64,000 bases of DNA. Origin: Homarus americanus. Lineage: Eukaryota; Arthropoda; Malacostraca; Decapoda; Nephropidae. Below, piece after piece: positions 11,450 to 23,600 of this stretch. The stretch is taken from positions 2,853,353-2,917,352 of the forward strand of contig NW_024737068.1 of NCBI RefSeq assembly GCF_018991925.1, written 5' to 3'. Position 1 is the stretch's first letter; the number at the start of each line of letters is the position of its first letter. Made by a program: the position numbers and the translations under genes. The notes beneath the pieces were generated by a model, which had not been told where the DNA came from, ran no database searches, and saw nothing but the letters and a program-made list of their open reading frames with translations.

Positions 11450-11900
11450 AGCCATAATTCAATTCAATTTCAATTGTTTATTCCTCGATAGAGGAAGCGG
11501 AATCCTAGTGCTGTCACTAGGTACCCCTGTACAATGATACCAGAAGCATCTGGAAAGTGTGACAAGTATATACAGTATACATATTATAAAGGGGCTTACT
11601 AAAGCCTAAGGAAGGAAGGATATTCCTTTAACACATAATCAATATTATTTACAAAATATCTGGCCAGTATGGGGAGGATCATCGTGTCTCCGTCAGGGGG
11701 TCGTGGAGTGGTGGTCCAGCAGGCGTCAAGGAAGCGTTGTGTGTGGGGACATCTTAGGAGGTAGTGGATAAGGGTGCTGTTGTCGGGTCTTCTGCATAAT
11801 GCACAAGAGCGTTGCTCAGGGGATGCGGGGATACCAATCTCTCAAGCAAAGTCATACCCAATGATGATACGGGCGAGCCATAATTTAAATGTTTGACCCC
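11450..11900 (-). pseudogene. LINE ORF2 3' end fragment
   Basis: Reading the minus strand from 11900 gives RIIIGYDFA, a stop, EIGIP, then RSCALCRRPDNSTLIHYLL and RCPHTQRFLDACW. This is the C-terminal C..C...H....C zinc-knuckle region typical of Jockey/I-type non-LTR retrotransposons. Two stops follow after about 11610, then an untranslated tail that ends in 'gaattgaattat' (about 11455-11470). The 5' portion is missing, as is usual for 5'-truncated LINE copies. Confidence 0.75.
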
Positions 11901-12369
11901 AAAATTCTCGAGAGTATCTTAACCAATTTTCTCTAGATGGAAATACAAATAGCTTGTAATCTCAATTCTGAATCCTTTATGACTTCCATAGTGAACCTGC
12001 ATTGATCTTCTCTCAATAGCATTTAGTCATTCTGGTGATATCGCACATCACGTTCCAGTAGTTTTTAGTACATTTTATTTATCCTTAATCATGTAACACA
12101 AACACACTATTATGAATCAACCAAAACCAAATAAGCATTTAGCTCTAAAGACCTTGTATTATTCAGCAAACTGGATTATCAAAACTTAGTACTGGGATAC
12201 ACTCTAATCATCGACACCATTGTCCCTTTCTGTGTCCAAATAAGTAAAATTATTGCAGTGAATACCTTTACAAGACGAACATGCTAGGGAACATTACAAT
12301 CCAAACTTCCTCCATCCAAAACGATGAGTGTCACACTTACTTTTACAGTTATAATGTATTGCATTCAGA

Positions 12370-13300
12370 AGGTAGGGTATAGCTGGCTCTAAATCTGTGG
12401 ATAGGGACCATCTTATTGTCATGTATCATCTCTCCCCATTCCTCTGGAGGTAAATCTCTCTCAGACCACTGCTTGAACTTGTTGGTAAACACGATCGCTG
12501 TGATTTTAGGAAGCAGCAGATGTTGGAGGCAGGTTCTGTGGCTTTACACCTATTTTACTTGAAGAAACCTTTTGGTAGAAGAGTCTCACTCTGAGTTTGT
12601 CTAGAGTATCTACAGATTCACCATAATACAAGGATACTAATGTGTTTTCTATAGTCTTGATTATATGACAGCGACCTGCTTCAGTGGACCTGAATATAGC
12701 AGCTGGATGTCGGAAGTTCAAGACTGGATTTAGCCCGTTTCGATGTAGCGGGGCGTGGTTTCACAACCTAGGATAGCAGGAATGAACAGAAGATTGTCAC
12801 ATACACCCTTATCAAGTGACTGCTGAAGCTATCCAATATTCCAGCACTTTGTTGGTTTCTTAGACTGTAGGTTCTGTTCTGAGTGGAAGTACAGCTTAAA
12901 GTGGATGTCCTTTGCCTGACTGTAACGCCAGTTTGAGTGATCAAGACATCAGTGTCTGCTCTAGCATAAAGTATGTCACAGCCTTCTCGCTCCAGTCTGA
13001 TGCTGAACATGTCCACGAATTGCTGCATATTCTCAGTGCTGGATAAGAACGTCTCTTTACGAATTGTACATAGCATGATATTGGTGACTCGCACTGTGGG
13101 TCCTGGGTCACCTTTAGCTCGCTTTGCTTCGGCTCCATCTTTTCTTGTAGAACCAAAACGATATCCATCAAAGACGATGATAGCCTGACCAAATTTTGCT
13201 GCTACATAGCGAGTAAATTGATTTATTATAGCATACCATGCTTCACTAGTCTCCCTTGGAATCGTTGAAGGAAAAAACCACCATCGAGAATCTAATGGAT
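12370..13300 (-). pseudogene. Broken gene of unnamed invertebrate family with D-rich nuclease-like core
   Basis: Three overlapping minus-strand frames (13192-12941, 13094-12768, 12721-12506, with remnants from 13300 and down to 12370) carry one protein in pieces. In order: FTRYVAAKFGQAIIVFDGY (13210-13150), an S-T-R-K-D type motif, TVRVTNIMLCTIRKETFLSS, a leucine-rich stretch ending EREGCDILYARADTDVLI (about 12960-12920), and LPPTSAAS followed by HSDRVYQ and SERDLPPEEWG (about 12535-12420). I know this order (VFDGY..STKD, ADAD.LIV, LPPT..A....R.Y.QV..W, EEWG) from many uncharacterised invertebrate proteins that often occur in multiple copies. The acidic DGY and DAD positions suggest a PIN/FEN-like nuclease fold, but that is inference. 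Frameshifts and stops make it non-functional. Confidence 0.6.
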
Positions 13301-13376
13301 ATTTTCAGGTAAGCTGTCTTCTTTCTTAGGCGTTTTCTTCCATAAAGTATCGGTCAGTGGAGGCTTGTTAACTTTG

Positions 13377-14005
13377 TTACGAGTTGGGGATTTAGAATAT
13401 AGTTAAAAGTCTACCCAGATCCCAACAGGCAACAACAATAAAAAAAACAAAGACAATCGGACTATAAAAGGGTAGACAAAGGATGCAAGTTTTTATTGTG
13501 TATAATAAAGTACCATAAATTCCTTAACAAAATATTCAGCTTTCTATAATTTACCCTTAACCATACTTAACCTAAACATTAACAGTATATACATATTTGT
13601 ACAACATACAATAATTTGAAGCAAGGTGGAGGTGGGGAGGCAATATAAGATTACAAATACTTAAGTGCGGAGCTGAGATGGCTGACGAATAAGGCTGAGT
13701 ATTGTAGAAGACGGTAGGTAGTCACTGTGCCGTAGGTTTCCAGGATAGGTGATCCTGTGGTCACTTCCCAGAGTGAACTGAACTCTCATCGAACTGGAGC
13801 TGACGAGGAAGACTTTGAGGAGGTGACGCAACAACCAGGATATGGAGAAGGGAAACCCCGGAGTGGTAACTAAAGTAGTCATACTCGGGTTTCGTCCCTA
13901 GATGGCGTTGCTCGTGGTGCTGGGTAGGTAGATCAGGACAATAGATGGCGTGGTTCGTAGTGCTGGGTAGGTAGATCATGACAATTGATGGCGTGGTTCA
14001 TAACA
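13377..14005 (-). mobile_element. 3' LTR of a Gypsy-type element
   Basis: A 629-bp unit with plus-strand ends TGTTACGAG and TTCATAACA. On the minus strand it starts TGTTATGAACC directly after a polypurine tract. A second copy (solo) lies at 44730-45351 and matches along its whole length. Open frames of about 73 codons in both copies are LTR sequence, not genes. Confidence 0.85.
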
Positions 14006-14345
14006 CACCCCCCCCTCCAAAGACCTCCGTAGCGCGGGAGCGAAGGAGGTGATCACCTGGTTTTTTACAGTAAGAACAATAAAACTTGGTTGCATCAGGG
14101 GGGGGGGGGGTAAGTGTGGGACCTTTCGACCTACCACTCACGTCCCCAAGGCTATCATCAGAGGAGGACCTAACATGCCGGAAAGTACCACGTTCCCTAC
14201 AGCACAGTGACTCCACCAGCAAGGCGTACGCATCAGCCAGCTCAGCCGCACGCCCGAAATTAACCTCTCCACGCTCCTCCACATGCTTCAAGATGTGAAA
14301 TGGTATCTTGCTCTTCCACTCCTCCAGGACTACCAAGTTTAACAA
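14006..14345 (-). pseudogene. Gypsy-type gag C-terminal remnant plus polypurine tract
   Basis: The minus-strand frame of 115 codons reads LVVLEEWKSKIPFHILKHV, then NFGRAAELADAYALLVES, then a serine-rich linker and the zinc-knuckle start FYCSYCKKPGDH. It looks like a SCAN/gag core followed by a CCHC knuckle of Metaviridae-type elements, a common arrangement in crustacean Gypsy elements. The knuckle is cut short. Coding runs straight into a purine tract (rc of 14006-14030, around 'ggtctttggaggggg') and then the LTR, so pol is entirely absent between gag and 3' LTR. This is either an internal deletion or a non-autonomous gag-only derivative. Confidence 0.65.
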
Positions 14346-14538
14346 ATCCTGAAGTGGCCATTGTTAAGAAAACCTAGATAAATTAATTAATGGTCAAAAG
14401 ATAAGATAAGTGGATTACCCTAGAAAATATCACGGCAGTGGATAACCAGAAAGTTCCGGAAACTACCCAAGTTATACCTAGGGAAATTACACTTATGAAT
14501 ATTGTTCTTCTGATTAGATCCTTAAATAAGGATAAGAG

Positions 14539-14777
14539 ACTTGAAAGAGGAAGGGCGTATTACGGCATTAATATAAAGATCCGGATTAACAACCCTTAGA
14601 TACTTGAAACAGGAAGGGCGTATTACGGCATTTATATAAAGATCCGGATTAACAACCCTTGAGTAAACAGGATGGGCGTATTACGGCATTTATGTAAAGA
14701 TCCGGATTAACAACCCTTGAGTAAACAGGAAGGGCGTATTACGGCATTTATATAAAAATCCGGATCAACAACCCTTG
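14539..14777. repeat. Minisatellite of about 57-70-bp units, 4 copies
   Basis: The phrase 'gggcgtattacggcatttat' followed by 'aaagatccggattaacaacc' is repeated four times, with linker variants 'agatacttgaaacagg' and 'gagtaaacagg'. Confidence 0.95.
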
Positions 14778-14779
14778 GA

Positions 14780-14988
14780 TGATGTTATATGTAGTGATGA
14801 TGGGTGGTGTTATATGTAGTGAAGATTAGATACTAAGATAATAACAGTTTAATGTTAAAAATATATATTCTTTGCTGTACCGTTGTAGTGGAACTTACTT
14901 ACATTAATGAACTATTGATGGAAGAAGAAGTTTTGGGGACTGAACAGTGAGACAATGTGGAGCCTCCCGGAGGGTGGCGTCCTACCGC
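14780..14988 (-). repeat. Inverted-repeat unit, right copy
   Basis: Reverse complement of 9729-9945. Left and right copies face each other across about 4.8 kb. Confidence 0.8.
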
Positions 14989-15167
14989 GGCCTAGGTAAT
15001 TAGCCCCCGGACCAAACTTGGCATGGATAGCAAGTGTCATGTGAGGATTTCCAAAAAATCTCCAACCATCCCGATCTGACACACCCAACCCGACCCGACC
15101 CGTTAAACCACACAGAGGTTGAAAAGTTGTATCACATCCCACGTATTATAGGTAATTTTATCCTTTT

Positions 15168-15247
15168 ATATACTACTACACGTTCATTACAACACCCGTA
15201 CTACACGTTCATTACAACACCAGTACTACACGGTCACTACAACACCA
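15168..15247. repeat. 26-bp tandem repeat, 3 units
   Basis: The unit 'tactacacgttcattacaac' plus 6 bp is repeated three times, immediately before the helicase relic. Confidence 0.85.
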
Positions 15248-15254
15248 TTGGACC

Positions 15255-16108
15255 CCAGGTCGCCTCTCAACCTCGCTCACAATGAGAATCCAGTGTGCAA
15301 CAACAAAAATGGATCGGCAAAGGCAAAACTCTTAGAAAAATGCAGCCTCATAGTCTGGGATGAATGCCTCAAGGTATCATACCTTAGGAGAAGTGTTCAG
15401 ACAGTCACCCTATCCACAAACATGAGAGTACATCGACAAGGAGATCAGGATGTTGGACGGTTTGCAAACGTTCTACTACAGATTGGGAATGGAACATTCC
15501 CTGTTGATTCAAAAGGACAAATAATCATTCCTCAAGGATGTGGAAATGTTGTAAAGTCCTCAACTGAGCTCACTAACATGGTCTACCCAAACATTATCCA
15601 CCACTACAAGGATCACAAGTGGCTGCGTGAACGCGCAATTCTGACATCAAAGAATGAAACAGTGGCTGAAATCAACATGACTCTACTCAGACAGCTTCCA
15701 GGCAGTGAGAACTCATTCAAATCTGTTGATGCAGTAATCGACCAGGACCAAGCAGTCCAGTACCCTGCAGAATTCCTTAATTCCTTGGAGCCCGCTGGAA
15801 TGCCTCCTCACCACCTCACTCTCAAGATTGGAACTCCTATATTGCTCTTAAGAAATCTTGAACCACCAATCCTCTGCAATGGCACAAGACTGGTGGTGAA
15901 GAACATGATGCCACATGTACTGGAAGCTAAAATACTGACAGGAAAACCTTAAGGACAGGACTTTTTTATACCAAGGATACCTCTCATCACCACTGACCTG
16001 CCATTTGAGTTCAAGCGACTTCAGTTCCCGGTTAAAGTGAGCTTTACCATGACCATCTACAAAAGCCAGGGACAATCCCTAAAGAAGGTTGGCCTAAACC
16101 TGGTGTGT
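15255..16108 (+). pseudogene. PIF1-type helicase relic of a Helitron
   Basis: The frame from about 15284 carries C-terminal helicase motifs of the Helitron Rep/Hel protein in order: LIVWDECLKV (Walker B type D-E, about 15346), STNMRVHRQGDQDVGRFA (about 15414), LLQIGNGTFPV, RAILTSKNETVAEIN, LKIGTPILLLRNLEPP and CNGTRLVVK. After an in-frame TAA at 15950-15952 the same frame continues with IPRIPLITTDLPFEFKRLQF and ends TIYKSQGQSLKKVGL (motif VI type, about 16050-16100). The Rep HUH domain and Walker A are missing and the end is replaced by a GT repeat, so it is a truncated pseudogene. Confidence 0.85.
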
Positions 16109-16121
16109 GTGTGTGTGTGTA
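16102..16121. repeat. (GT)n microsatellite
   Basis: A short GT run that ends the helicase relic. Confidence 0.9.
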
Positions 16122-16654
16122 TGTATATATTTTACCGCTGGACAGCGGTAATCATCGGAGTGATAAGAGTAGTGAAATTAATGGGGAGTGATAAAAATTA
16201 ATGTTGTTATATACTACGCAACGAGACGCTGGTGTGTCATCTCGTGTCTTAATGAGGAACAAGGAGTGTATAAGCTGAATTCGCTTGACGTTCACCCTTT
16301 TGGGCCAGGCCCCTGGACGATAACATACGGCAGTACTCCGTAACTGATCGCCCGAAACACACCAGAGGCTGTCTGGTCCAAGCCAAACCTGCAACACATA
16401 AGTGTGGAAATAATGTGTTTCAGTGTGGACGTGAAGAATATTAATTGAATAACTTGTTGACGATATGCAGCTTATTTTGTGTTTACTGTTAAGATAATGT
16501 ACTCACTTGTGCTAATATTAGGTGAATGTATCCATATATGATGTGTAACTGAACCTTCAGTTTCCCTCTTGTAAATTGATTATTCATATTTGACACGTTT
16601 GACTATGAACGCCCGGTAAGGAGATTAACCTGCCTCGTCAACTCGATACAGTTT

Positions 16655-17060
16655 GTTTCGATCGATTAGCACCGTGCTGTGGTGCTGATTTAATACCGTG
16701 CTGTGGAAATGGTTATAGCACCGTGCTGTGGTGCTGATTTAATACCGTGCTGTGGAAATGGTTATAGCACCGTGCTGTGGAAATTATTATAGCACCGTGC
16801 TCTGGTGCTGATTTAATACTGTGCTGTGGAAATGTTTATAGAACCGTGCTGTGGTGCTGATTTAGTACCGTGCTGTGGAAATTATTATAGCACCGTGCTG
16901 TGGAGTTGATTATGGCTCTGTACTGAATAACATAGGGCTGTGGTGCTGATCATAGCACTGTGCTGTGGTGCGGAATTATGGCCCTGTGCTACGTTGCTTG
17001 TGGTGCCGATTTATTACCGTGCTGTGGTGCTGATTATAGCACCATATCGCATCGTGCTGC
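16655..17060. repeat. Tandem array around GCACCGTGCTGTGG, about 24-bp units
   Basis: About 14-16 imperfect units of 'agcaccgtgctgtggtgctg' plus a short A/T part, alternating with 'aataccgtgctgtggaaatg'. Units decay toward the right edge. Confidence 0.9.
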
Positions 17061-17075
17061 TGAAAATATAGTACT

Positions 17076-17257
17076 AAGCTGCAATGACCAAGCATAATAC
17101 TAAGCTGCGATGACCAAATATAATACTAAGCAGCGATGACCAAACATAATACTAAGCTGCAATGATCAAATATAATGCTAAGCTGCGATGACCAAACATA
17201 ATACTAAGCTGCAATGACCAAATATAATGCTAAGCTGCGATGAACAAATGTAATCCT
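17076..17257. repeat. 26-bp tandem array, 7 units
   Basis: Exactly seven units of 26 bp beginning 'aagctgcgatgaccaaatat'. Adjacent units differ by alternating a/g (gcaatg/gcgatg) and t/c changes, as if a two-unit block had been copied. Confidence 0.95.
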
Positions 17258-17389
17258 AAGCTATCCTCCACCCCACACCATCACTCTACTAAAGGCGCTG
17301 AGAATCTTCCACAACCGCGGCTGCAGACGGGGTCGCTGCATTCCCAGACGAATCCCTATCATCACACCGAGCAAGCATAGGAAAGTCAA

Positions 17390-20016
17390 GCCAGTGTCTG
17401 AAAGACAGTTTACTCGCTATGAAGTGCCGCGACTATGGTACAGCCTACCATCCCTACTGCTGTCCAATGTCACATCTTTATGCAACTAGGTGGAAGAAGT
17501 CAGTGTCACAGTGAAGTCAGTTGGTGCAGGAATTGTGGCGATTACTGAGGCGTGGCAAATTGTTCCTGAGATCTGTGCCATAGAAAACTATGACTTATTT
17601 CACCACCTTAGAAAGGACAGGAGAGGTGGGGGTGTAGTTCTGTATTGTCGCAGTGACCTCAAACCATCACCCCTAGGTGTTAATGTACCTGAAGATGTAG
17701 AAGCCTTGTGGGTTCAGGTCACTCCCACCTCTCACCCCTGCCAGCTTGCTTCCCTCATTGTCTGTGTTTGCGATCACCCCACCCCCCCGCGCACCAACCG
17801 CCAATGTACTAATTACTCATATAATAGACACTGCTGACTCCATGAGATCCAGATTTCCATGTGCTAAACTAGTGATATGCGGTGACTTCAATGACATCAC
17901 CCAACAACACCTTACACAAATAGTTGACTTTCCCACACATGGGAATGCCACCCTTGACCTTATCATGACTGATCTCGGTAACCACTACCTTCCCCCCCCC
18001 CAGCCTCTGCCTCCCATGGGACGCAGCCCCCACCTGTCCCTTCTGTGGTCACCTACCCCCTCCTTCTCACCGCCGCCAGTTGCCACCAGGACTTACCGAC
18101 CCACCCCCGGCTCTGCTAAGAAGCGGCGCTTCGGACAATGGATTACCCGGTATCCCTGGACTGAAGTGATCACGGTAGACGATGTGCAGAACAAGTGGGA
18201 TAATTACCTGGACACTATCACCAAAGCCTACTACCACTTCTTTCCAGCCAAGACACTGAGGATCCACCCCGATGATGTCCAGTGGATTACGCCCCGCATA
18301 AAAAGACATATTGAGCAGCGCAACAAGGCATACTACACCAACGACCGCCTGTACAAAAGTCTACGTAACCAGGTCATCAGGGAAATCAAGTCGGCCAAGA
18401 AGACTTATTATCCCAGGAAAGTGCACGGCCTCAAGGAAGTCGGCATCGGTCAGTGGTACTCCAAGGTAAAAGATCTCTGTGGTCTCAACCGTCAGTCTCT
18501 CACACTCCTTTCTTCTCACATTTCCCTAGTGAGGAGGCAGCTTAGATAATTAATAACCACTTTGCCACCATATGTCATACCTTACCCAGTCTTGACCTCA
18601 CTCTCCTCCCGGCTTACTTACCTTCCCCCTCCCCCCCTCCCAGTTTTCAACCATATGAAATCGCCAACAAACTCCTGAAATTTAAATCCAAACGCTCCAC
18701 GACCCCAATTGACCTCCCTATCAAAATATACAAGGAGTTTGCAGTCGAACTTGCCACCCCCTCTGATCTATTATTAATGCATCCCTCAGACAAGGCAAAT
18801 GCCCTAATGAATGGAAAACCGCATTTGTCATCCCCATCCCCAAGGTAACCACCCCACAGTCCCCTAACGACCTCAGGCCGGTTGCCATTACCCCCATAAC
18901 CAGTCTACTCTGTGAGGACTTTGTTTTTGAGTGGGCATTTGCCAGAATCTATCAGTAAATTGATCCACAGCAATTTGGCAATATGAGGACCCCTCTACAT
19001 CACACTGCTTAGTGAGCCTTCTGGATTTCCTGCACAAAAACCTGCAGAAACGTAAGACATCACTGGCCGTTTCCCTTGTTGACTTCAGGGAGGCACTTTG
19101 ACCTTGTTGATCACTGCACTGTTATCAACAAGGCCATTGCAATAGGGCTGCCCCCCAACCTGGTCTCATGCCTCACTGATTTCTTGAGTGGACGTCGTCA
19201 GGCAGTGAGGTATCAGGGCTCGGTCTCCACATTCCAACACGTCACTTGCGGTGTTCCCCAGGGGACCAAGATGGGACCAATGTGCTTCTTCATCCTGATC
19301 AACGACGCTCTATCGGACACTCCTCACAGGTGGAAGTACGTGGATGACTGCACTGTGGGGGTTTCAGTGGACAACACCGCACCTGACTACTCATCGCTAC
19401 AAGGCACCCTGGACAGGCTACAGGCATGGACTACGGAGAACAAGGTCACCATCAACCATACCAAAACCGTAGTCATGCACATCAATACCGCCACCACTCC
19501 AGTGCAAGCTCCAGCAGTCACAGTGGGTGCCCATCCTCTGCAGCTGGTGCAGTCTGCCAAACTCCTGGGTGTAACTATAGACAACAAACTGGACTGGAAG
19601 GCCCATGTAAATAACACAGTCAAGGCAGCCTCGTACCGTCTCTACATGCGTCGACGACTTATGTCACTTGGAACACCCACGCCAGAGTTAAGGACTATCT
19701 ACAATGCCTTTATTCTCCCCAAACTAACGTATGCATCACCAGCCTGGTCGTCTCCTCTCAACTCCACCCAACAACGTCGGCTAGAGAAGGGACAGAAAAG
19801 GGCCTGCAGAATCATGCTCGGTGCAGAATACTCCAGCTACATCAACGCTCTCTCCACTCTGGAAATGCCATCCGTCAGTGACCTCCTCCACCAAGCACTG
19901 GAAAGGTTTGGCAGCCAACTAATGCACCACCCTTGTCATCGCCACCTCCCGCCACCGGCAGCCACCCACCCACTTCTCGCATTGTCCGCCACTACAACAA
20001 AATTCAGCCCATAAGA
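17390..20016 (+). pseudogene. LINE ORF2: endonuclease and reverse transcriptase, nearly full length
   Basis: Starts around LPSLLLSNVTSLCN (about 17444-17486). The AP-type endonuclease follows: GIVAITEAW, RRGGGVVLYC (about 17620), LVICGDFND (about 17870) and FPTHGNATLDLIMTDL. The last catalytic motif S-D-H is mutated to RSPH (about 18020). The RT runs from about 18660 with CPNEWKTAFVIPIPKV and DLRPVAITPI, then LVDF with a frameshift (about 19080), GVPQGTKMGP (about 19250), the catalytic box KYVDDC (about 19336), LLGVTIDNKLDW and a thumb/C-terminus through LALSATTTKFSP (stop at about 20012). YVDD is intact, but at least three frameshifts and stops kill the ORF. No ORF1 is visible upstream, where two tandem arrays sit. 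The clade (CR1/Rex-like or I-like) is unsettled. Confidence 0.85.
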
Positions 20017-20196
20017 GCCGACACCGATAGAAATAAGAATAGCACCATCCCATCTATTGTTAAAATAATAAACAACTCATGATTTATCTACTGTACAGCC
20101 CTGTAAATGTATTCAACGCATATTATGTCATTATGTCTAAATCAAATGTTAGTCTGTATATTTTCAGCCACCGGCTGCAACTCTTTTAATAAACCG

Positions 20197-20280
<84 letters not shown>
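20017..20280 (+). repeat. LINE 3' UTR ending in (ATT)n tail
   Basis: After the ORF a short 3' UTR leads to 'cttttaataaaccg' (about 20182) and then directly into (ATT)n (about 20199-20280). The same junction occurs at 26780-26871. The microsatellite therefore behaves as the 3' tail of this LINE. Confidence 0.85.
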
Positions 20281-20281
<1 letters not shown>

Positions 20282-20515
20282 GTGTGCATGGCACTGTTTG
20301 TGTGAAGTCGCTCGTGCGTATGGCACTGTTTATGTGACGCCATTCGTGTGTATGGCACTGCATGACATCACTCCTGTGTATGGCACTGTTTGTGTGAAGT
20401 CATTCGCGTGTATGGAACTGCGTGACGTCACTCGTGCATATGGCACTGTGTGTGTAACGTCACTCATGCGTATGGCACTGTGTGATGTCACTCGTGCGTA
20501 TGGCACGCCTCAGTG
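20281..20515. repeat. 28-33-bp satellite with TGACGTCA cores, about 8 units
   Basis: Variable-length units built on 'gtgcgtatggcactgtgtg' plus a 'tgacgtcactc' variant. It lies directly after the LINE tail. A second version is at 26872-27085. Confidence 0.9.
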
Positions 20516-20615
20516 TGACATCTCCAATTGTGTGATATCAGCAATCGTGGGACGTCACCATGAGTAGTAGCTGATACTAAGCGTTAGTGCATACATTTAT
20601 CGAGCAAGACAGATC

Positions 20616-23600
20616 ATGCTCGTTATTCTGGCAGTCACGGACACGGAAGGGAATGAGTCAAAAATGAGACACTGCCGCGTCACACCCACCCCGCCAAGGC
20701 AGCCTGAGATAAACCTGTCTCCCGAGAAGAGAAGGAACCACCAGACGGAGGGATTGAGGGGCAATTATGTGAGCAATACCAACAAACGCAGCAGATGTTC
20801 GCTCACATGGCAGTGATGATGTAGAAAGTGATCGAAGGTATGAATCGACTACAAAGTAAGGGCAGCACAGAACTAAGTGATAGCAAAGCCAACCTCCAGA
20901 AGGAGGACCTAAAGAATAACACAGGAACCCATATCCACTGAGACATTGACTGATGCAGCATCATACTTCACAGACGGCTCGGTGGACCAAAACATAATAG
21001 ATCCGGAGCGGCCTTATACACCCAAGGTCATACCCTCCTATTGAGATTTTCTAATGACTGCTTCATCCAACAAACAATCTCAAAGGCCCAAGCAAACCAC
21101 ATTCACCACCTTCTCCGGGTCATCGCACGATACCCACCACCCAGATAGCTTAGGAAATATCCTCCCCAGCAAGTGCGGACCCCAGTTCGGGGGGTGCGCC
21201 ACTCCGAAACTGACCACGTACAAGAGTGGGGGTTGGTGGTAAGCGTTCACTGACCGAGGGTCCGCTTACACTTGCAAACCTGCAGTATCCTTTTATACCT
21301 GCAGGTAGGATAACCTCCATCCCCAATCACAAATCCGACCTGGCTGCTCCAAGAACTCCAGCCCGAACCACCAAACGGGCCGTCTACAGGCAAAGGTCCG
21401 TGTTGAACTACGTCCCGACAATCTCAACAACAACGACAACAGAAGATCGCGGAAAGGCGTTATCACTACCAGAGAAACGACCTTCCTGAAACCGAAACTG
21501 ATGAAGAAACGCTATATACTCCAGGAGGACACCCGACGCTCACCTTAACCGCGGAGCCGGGAACATTTCACCAGGGGGAGCGCGGAAATACTTCCGAGCA
21601 TCAGGTTCGCTCACCGAAACCACTAACGTTGATGAAGGACCAAAAGGACGACCCGCCAAGGTCCGAGGGCTGGGTGAGAAAACTGTTTGAAATTTTGATG
21701 TTCTCCCAAAGGCCGACGCCGAAGTTCAGTGGAGGAACTTGTGGTGAATACTGGGAGTTAGAGGGACCCTTTCAGCGACACGTTGGGATGCAGACATTGA
21801 ATTAGAGATATATCGTCGCTCTATGGCAGTTCTGTCGACGCTTGCAGATGCCTGCAAACAAGCAAAGATCCCGTATAAGGAAGTTTTGACATATTGAGAA
21901 AAAATGCTACGTTCACATGTCAACTAATAAGGTCCAATTAGAGATCAATGACGAGAATTCAGTTCTCAGACAAACTGAATTGCATGGAGAACTCAGAGCA
22001 TCAGATTGACGCGATCATCAAGATGAGAGATTCAAGGATGGATAAAGGTGCATAAATACAAAAGGTAGAGGCGGTGCCTCCGGGACCTGAAGTGCATGTT
22101 GAATTACCTAGGATATGGGTCGCCAAGGTACAAAGGAGGACCAAAGGGTACGGACCGGAGGAACCAAACTGAATATAGTAGATTCCTCACCGCCTACCGC
22201 CGAGTGAAGGAACCTGGGTCTGGTAAATACAGAATAAAGACAACCATAGAGAACGATATGGTTATGCCGCGGATATCACCTTCGTATGCCGACATTCCTC
22301 AGCATGTCCACAAGAAACTTCCCTCGCGAAGGGAAGAATCAAGACGTGCTCCCCGTCACGTTATCAAATCACGGGATAACGGAGTGCAGCCGAAGATGGA
22401 GGTAGTAGATAGATGACTGCTCTGGAGCATACCGAGGCTGCACTTCACGGAGTTCTGATGAGAAAGTGGCGTCCAACGGGCAAAGTTGAAAGAAGACACC
22501 TCCAGACCAGCCCAAAAGGTAAGAGAGCACCACTGGCGCAAACCAAATAGATATCACCTGACCACAAGCAACCCATTGAGTCAATTAAGGCCACCACCGA
22601 ATCGGCAACTAGTGGAGCTAAAATCCAGCTTCGGAGCCGATACAAGCACCATGGGAAAGAAATCTGCATATAGATGATGAAACCAACCAACAAACGAATT
22701 GATGATCGGCGTGATGAACCCAACGATTGCGAGCAGGACTAGGGCAAGTCCAAGTATTCGCACTTCCAATGGAAAGTCAGGGTAGTAGAAGAACCAAGGA
22801 GGCGAAAGGAGCAGTGGTCACCGGAGCCTTTGGACCCAGGCAGCAACCGATCATATTGCACGCCAAGTCTAGCTAACCGGCTGCAGAGGAAGGCCAGTTT
22901 CCTCCATTGGTACGATCATGAAAGAAAGAAATATAAACACCGAAGAGATCAGAAAGTGGCTAGCGTATGAGTGCGAAAGATCCGATCCATCACTATCTGG
23001 CAGGTGGTCATGGTTATGGAATCTACCATCTTCTCGAAACGTCGGTCGTGAGACACCCAAGACGCCACCATGTGGAACACATCCGAGGTACATGCTACGC
23101 CAACCACCGAAAAGAGTGGATCTCCTGATAGGTCTAGACGTATACCACCAAAGCAATTACATACTATTAGAAGTAAGGACCGAAGGAAGGAGAGCTGCTT
23201 GCACCTTTCTAGGTTAGACTATAAATGGACCGCTGGAGTGGTGTCGTGATTATACTGTCATCAACTACTGTCAGAATGGCAACACTAAATTCGAGACAAA
23301 TTGAAACAAGTTAGCACTTGAAAAGTGACCACTTATAGTAACGCTTGATCCCGTCTCATAGACGAAAGAGTCCTGATGCAGTGGTCAATGTCAATTACTT
23401 TAGTGGACGGACACTACCAATCCATCACGTGCCACTGTGAAGAAACGGACTCTAGGCAATAAGAAGGATTCAGACTTGTGACGTGGGTCTAATCACAAGG
23501 AAGTTTCCTGCGAAGTACTTCACAGACAGAAAATTCCGGGAGTAAAGGAAGTAATTTGAAAGACGCAGCAGCTTCCCACTGAACAAGTATAATCTGTGAC

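Noticed and set aside
17076..17257. CRISPR-like array
   Set aside because: The 26-bp units are directly adjacent with no spacers; it is an ordinary tandem repeat in eukaryotic DNA.
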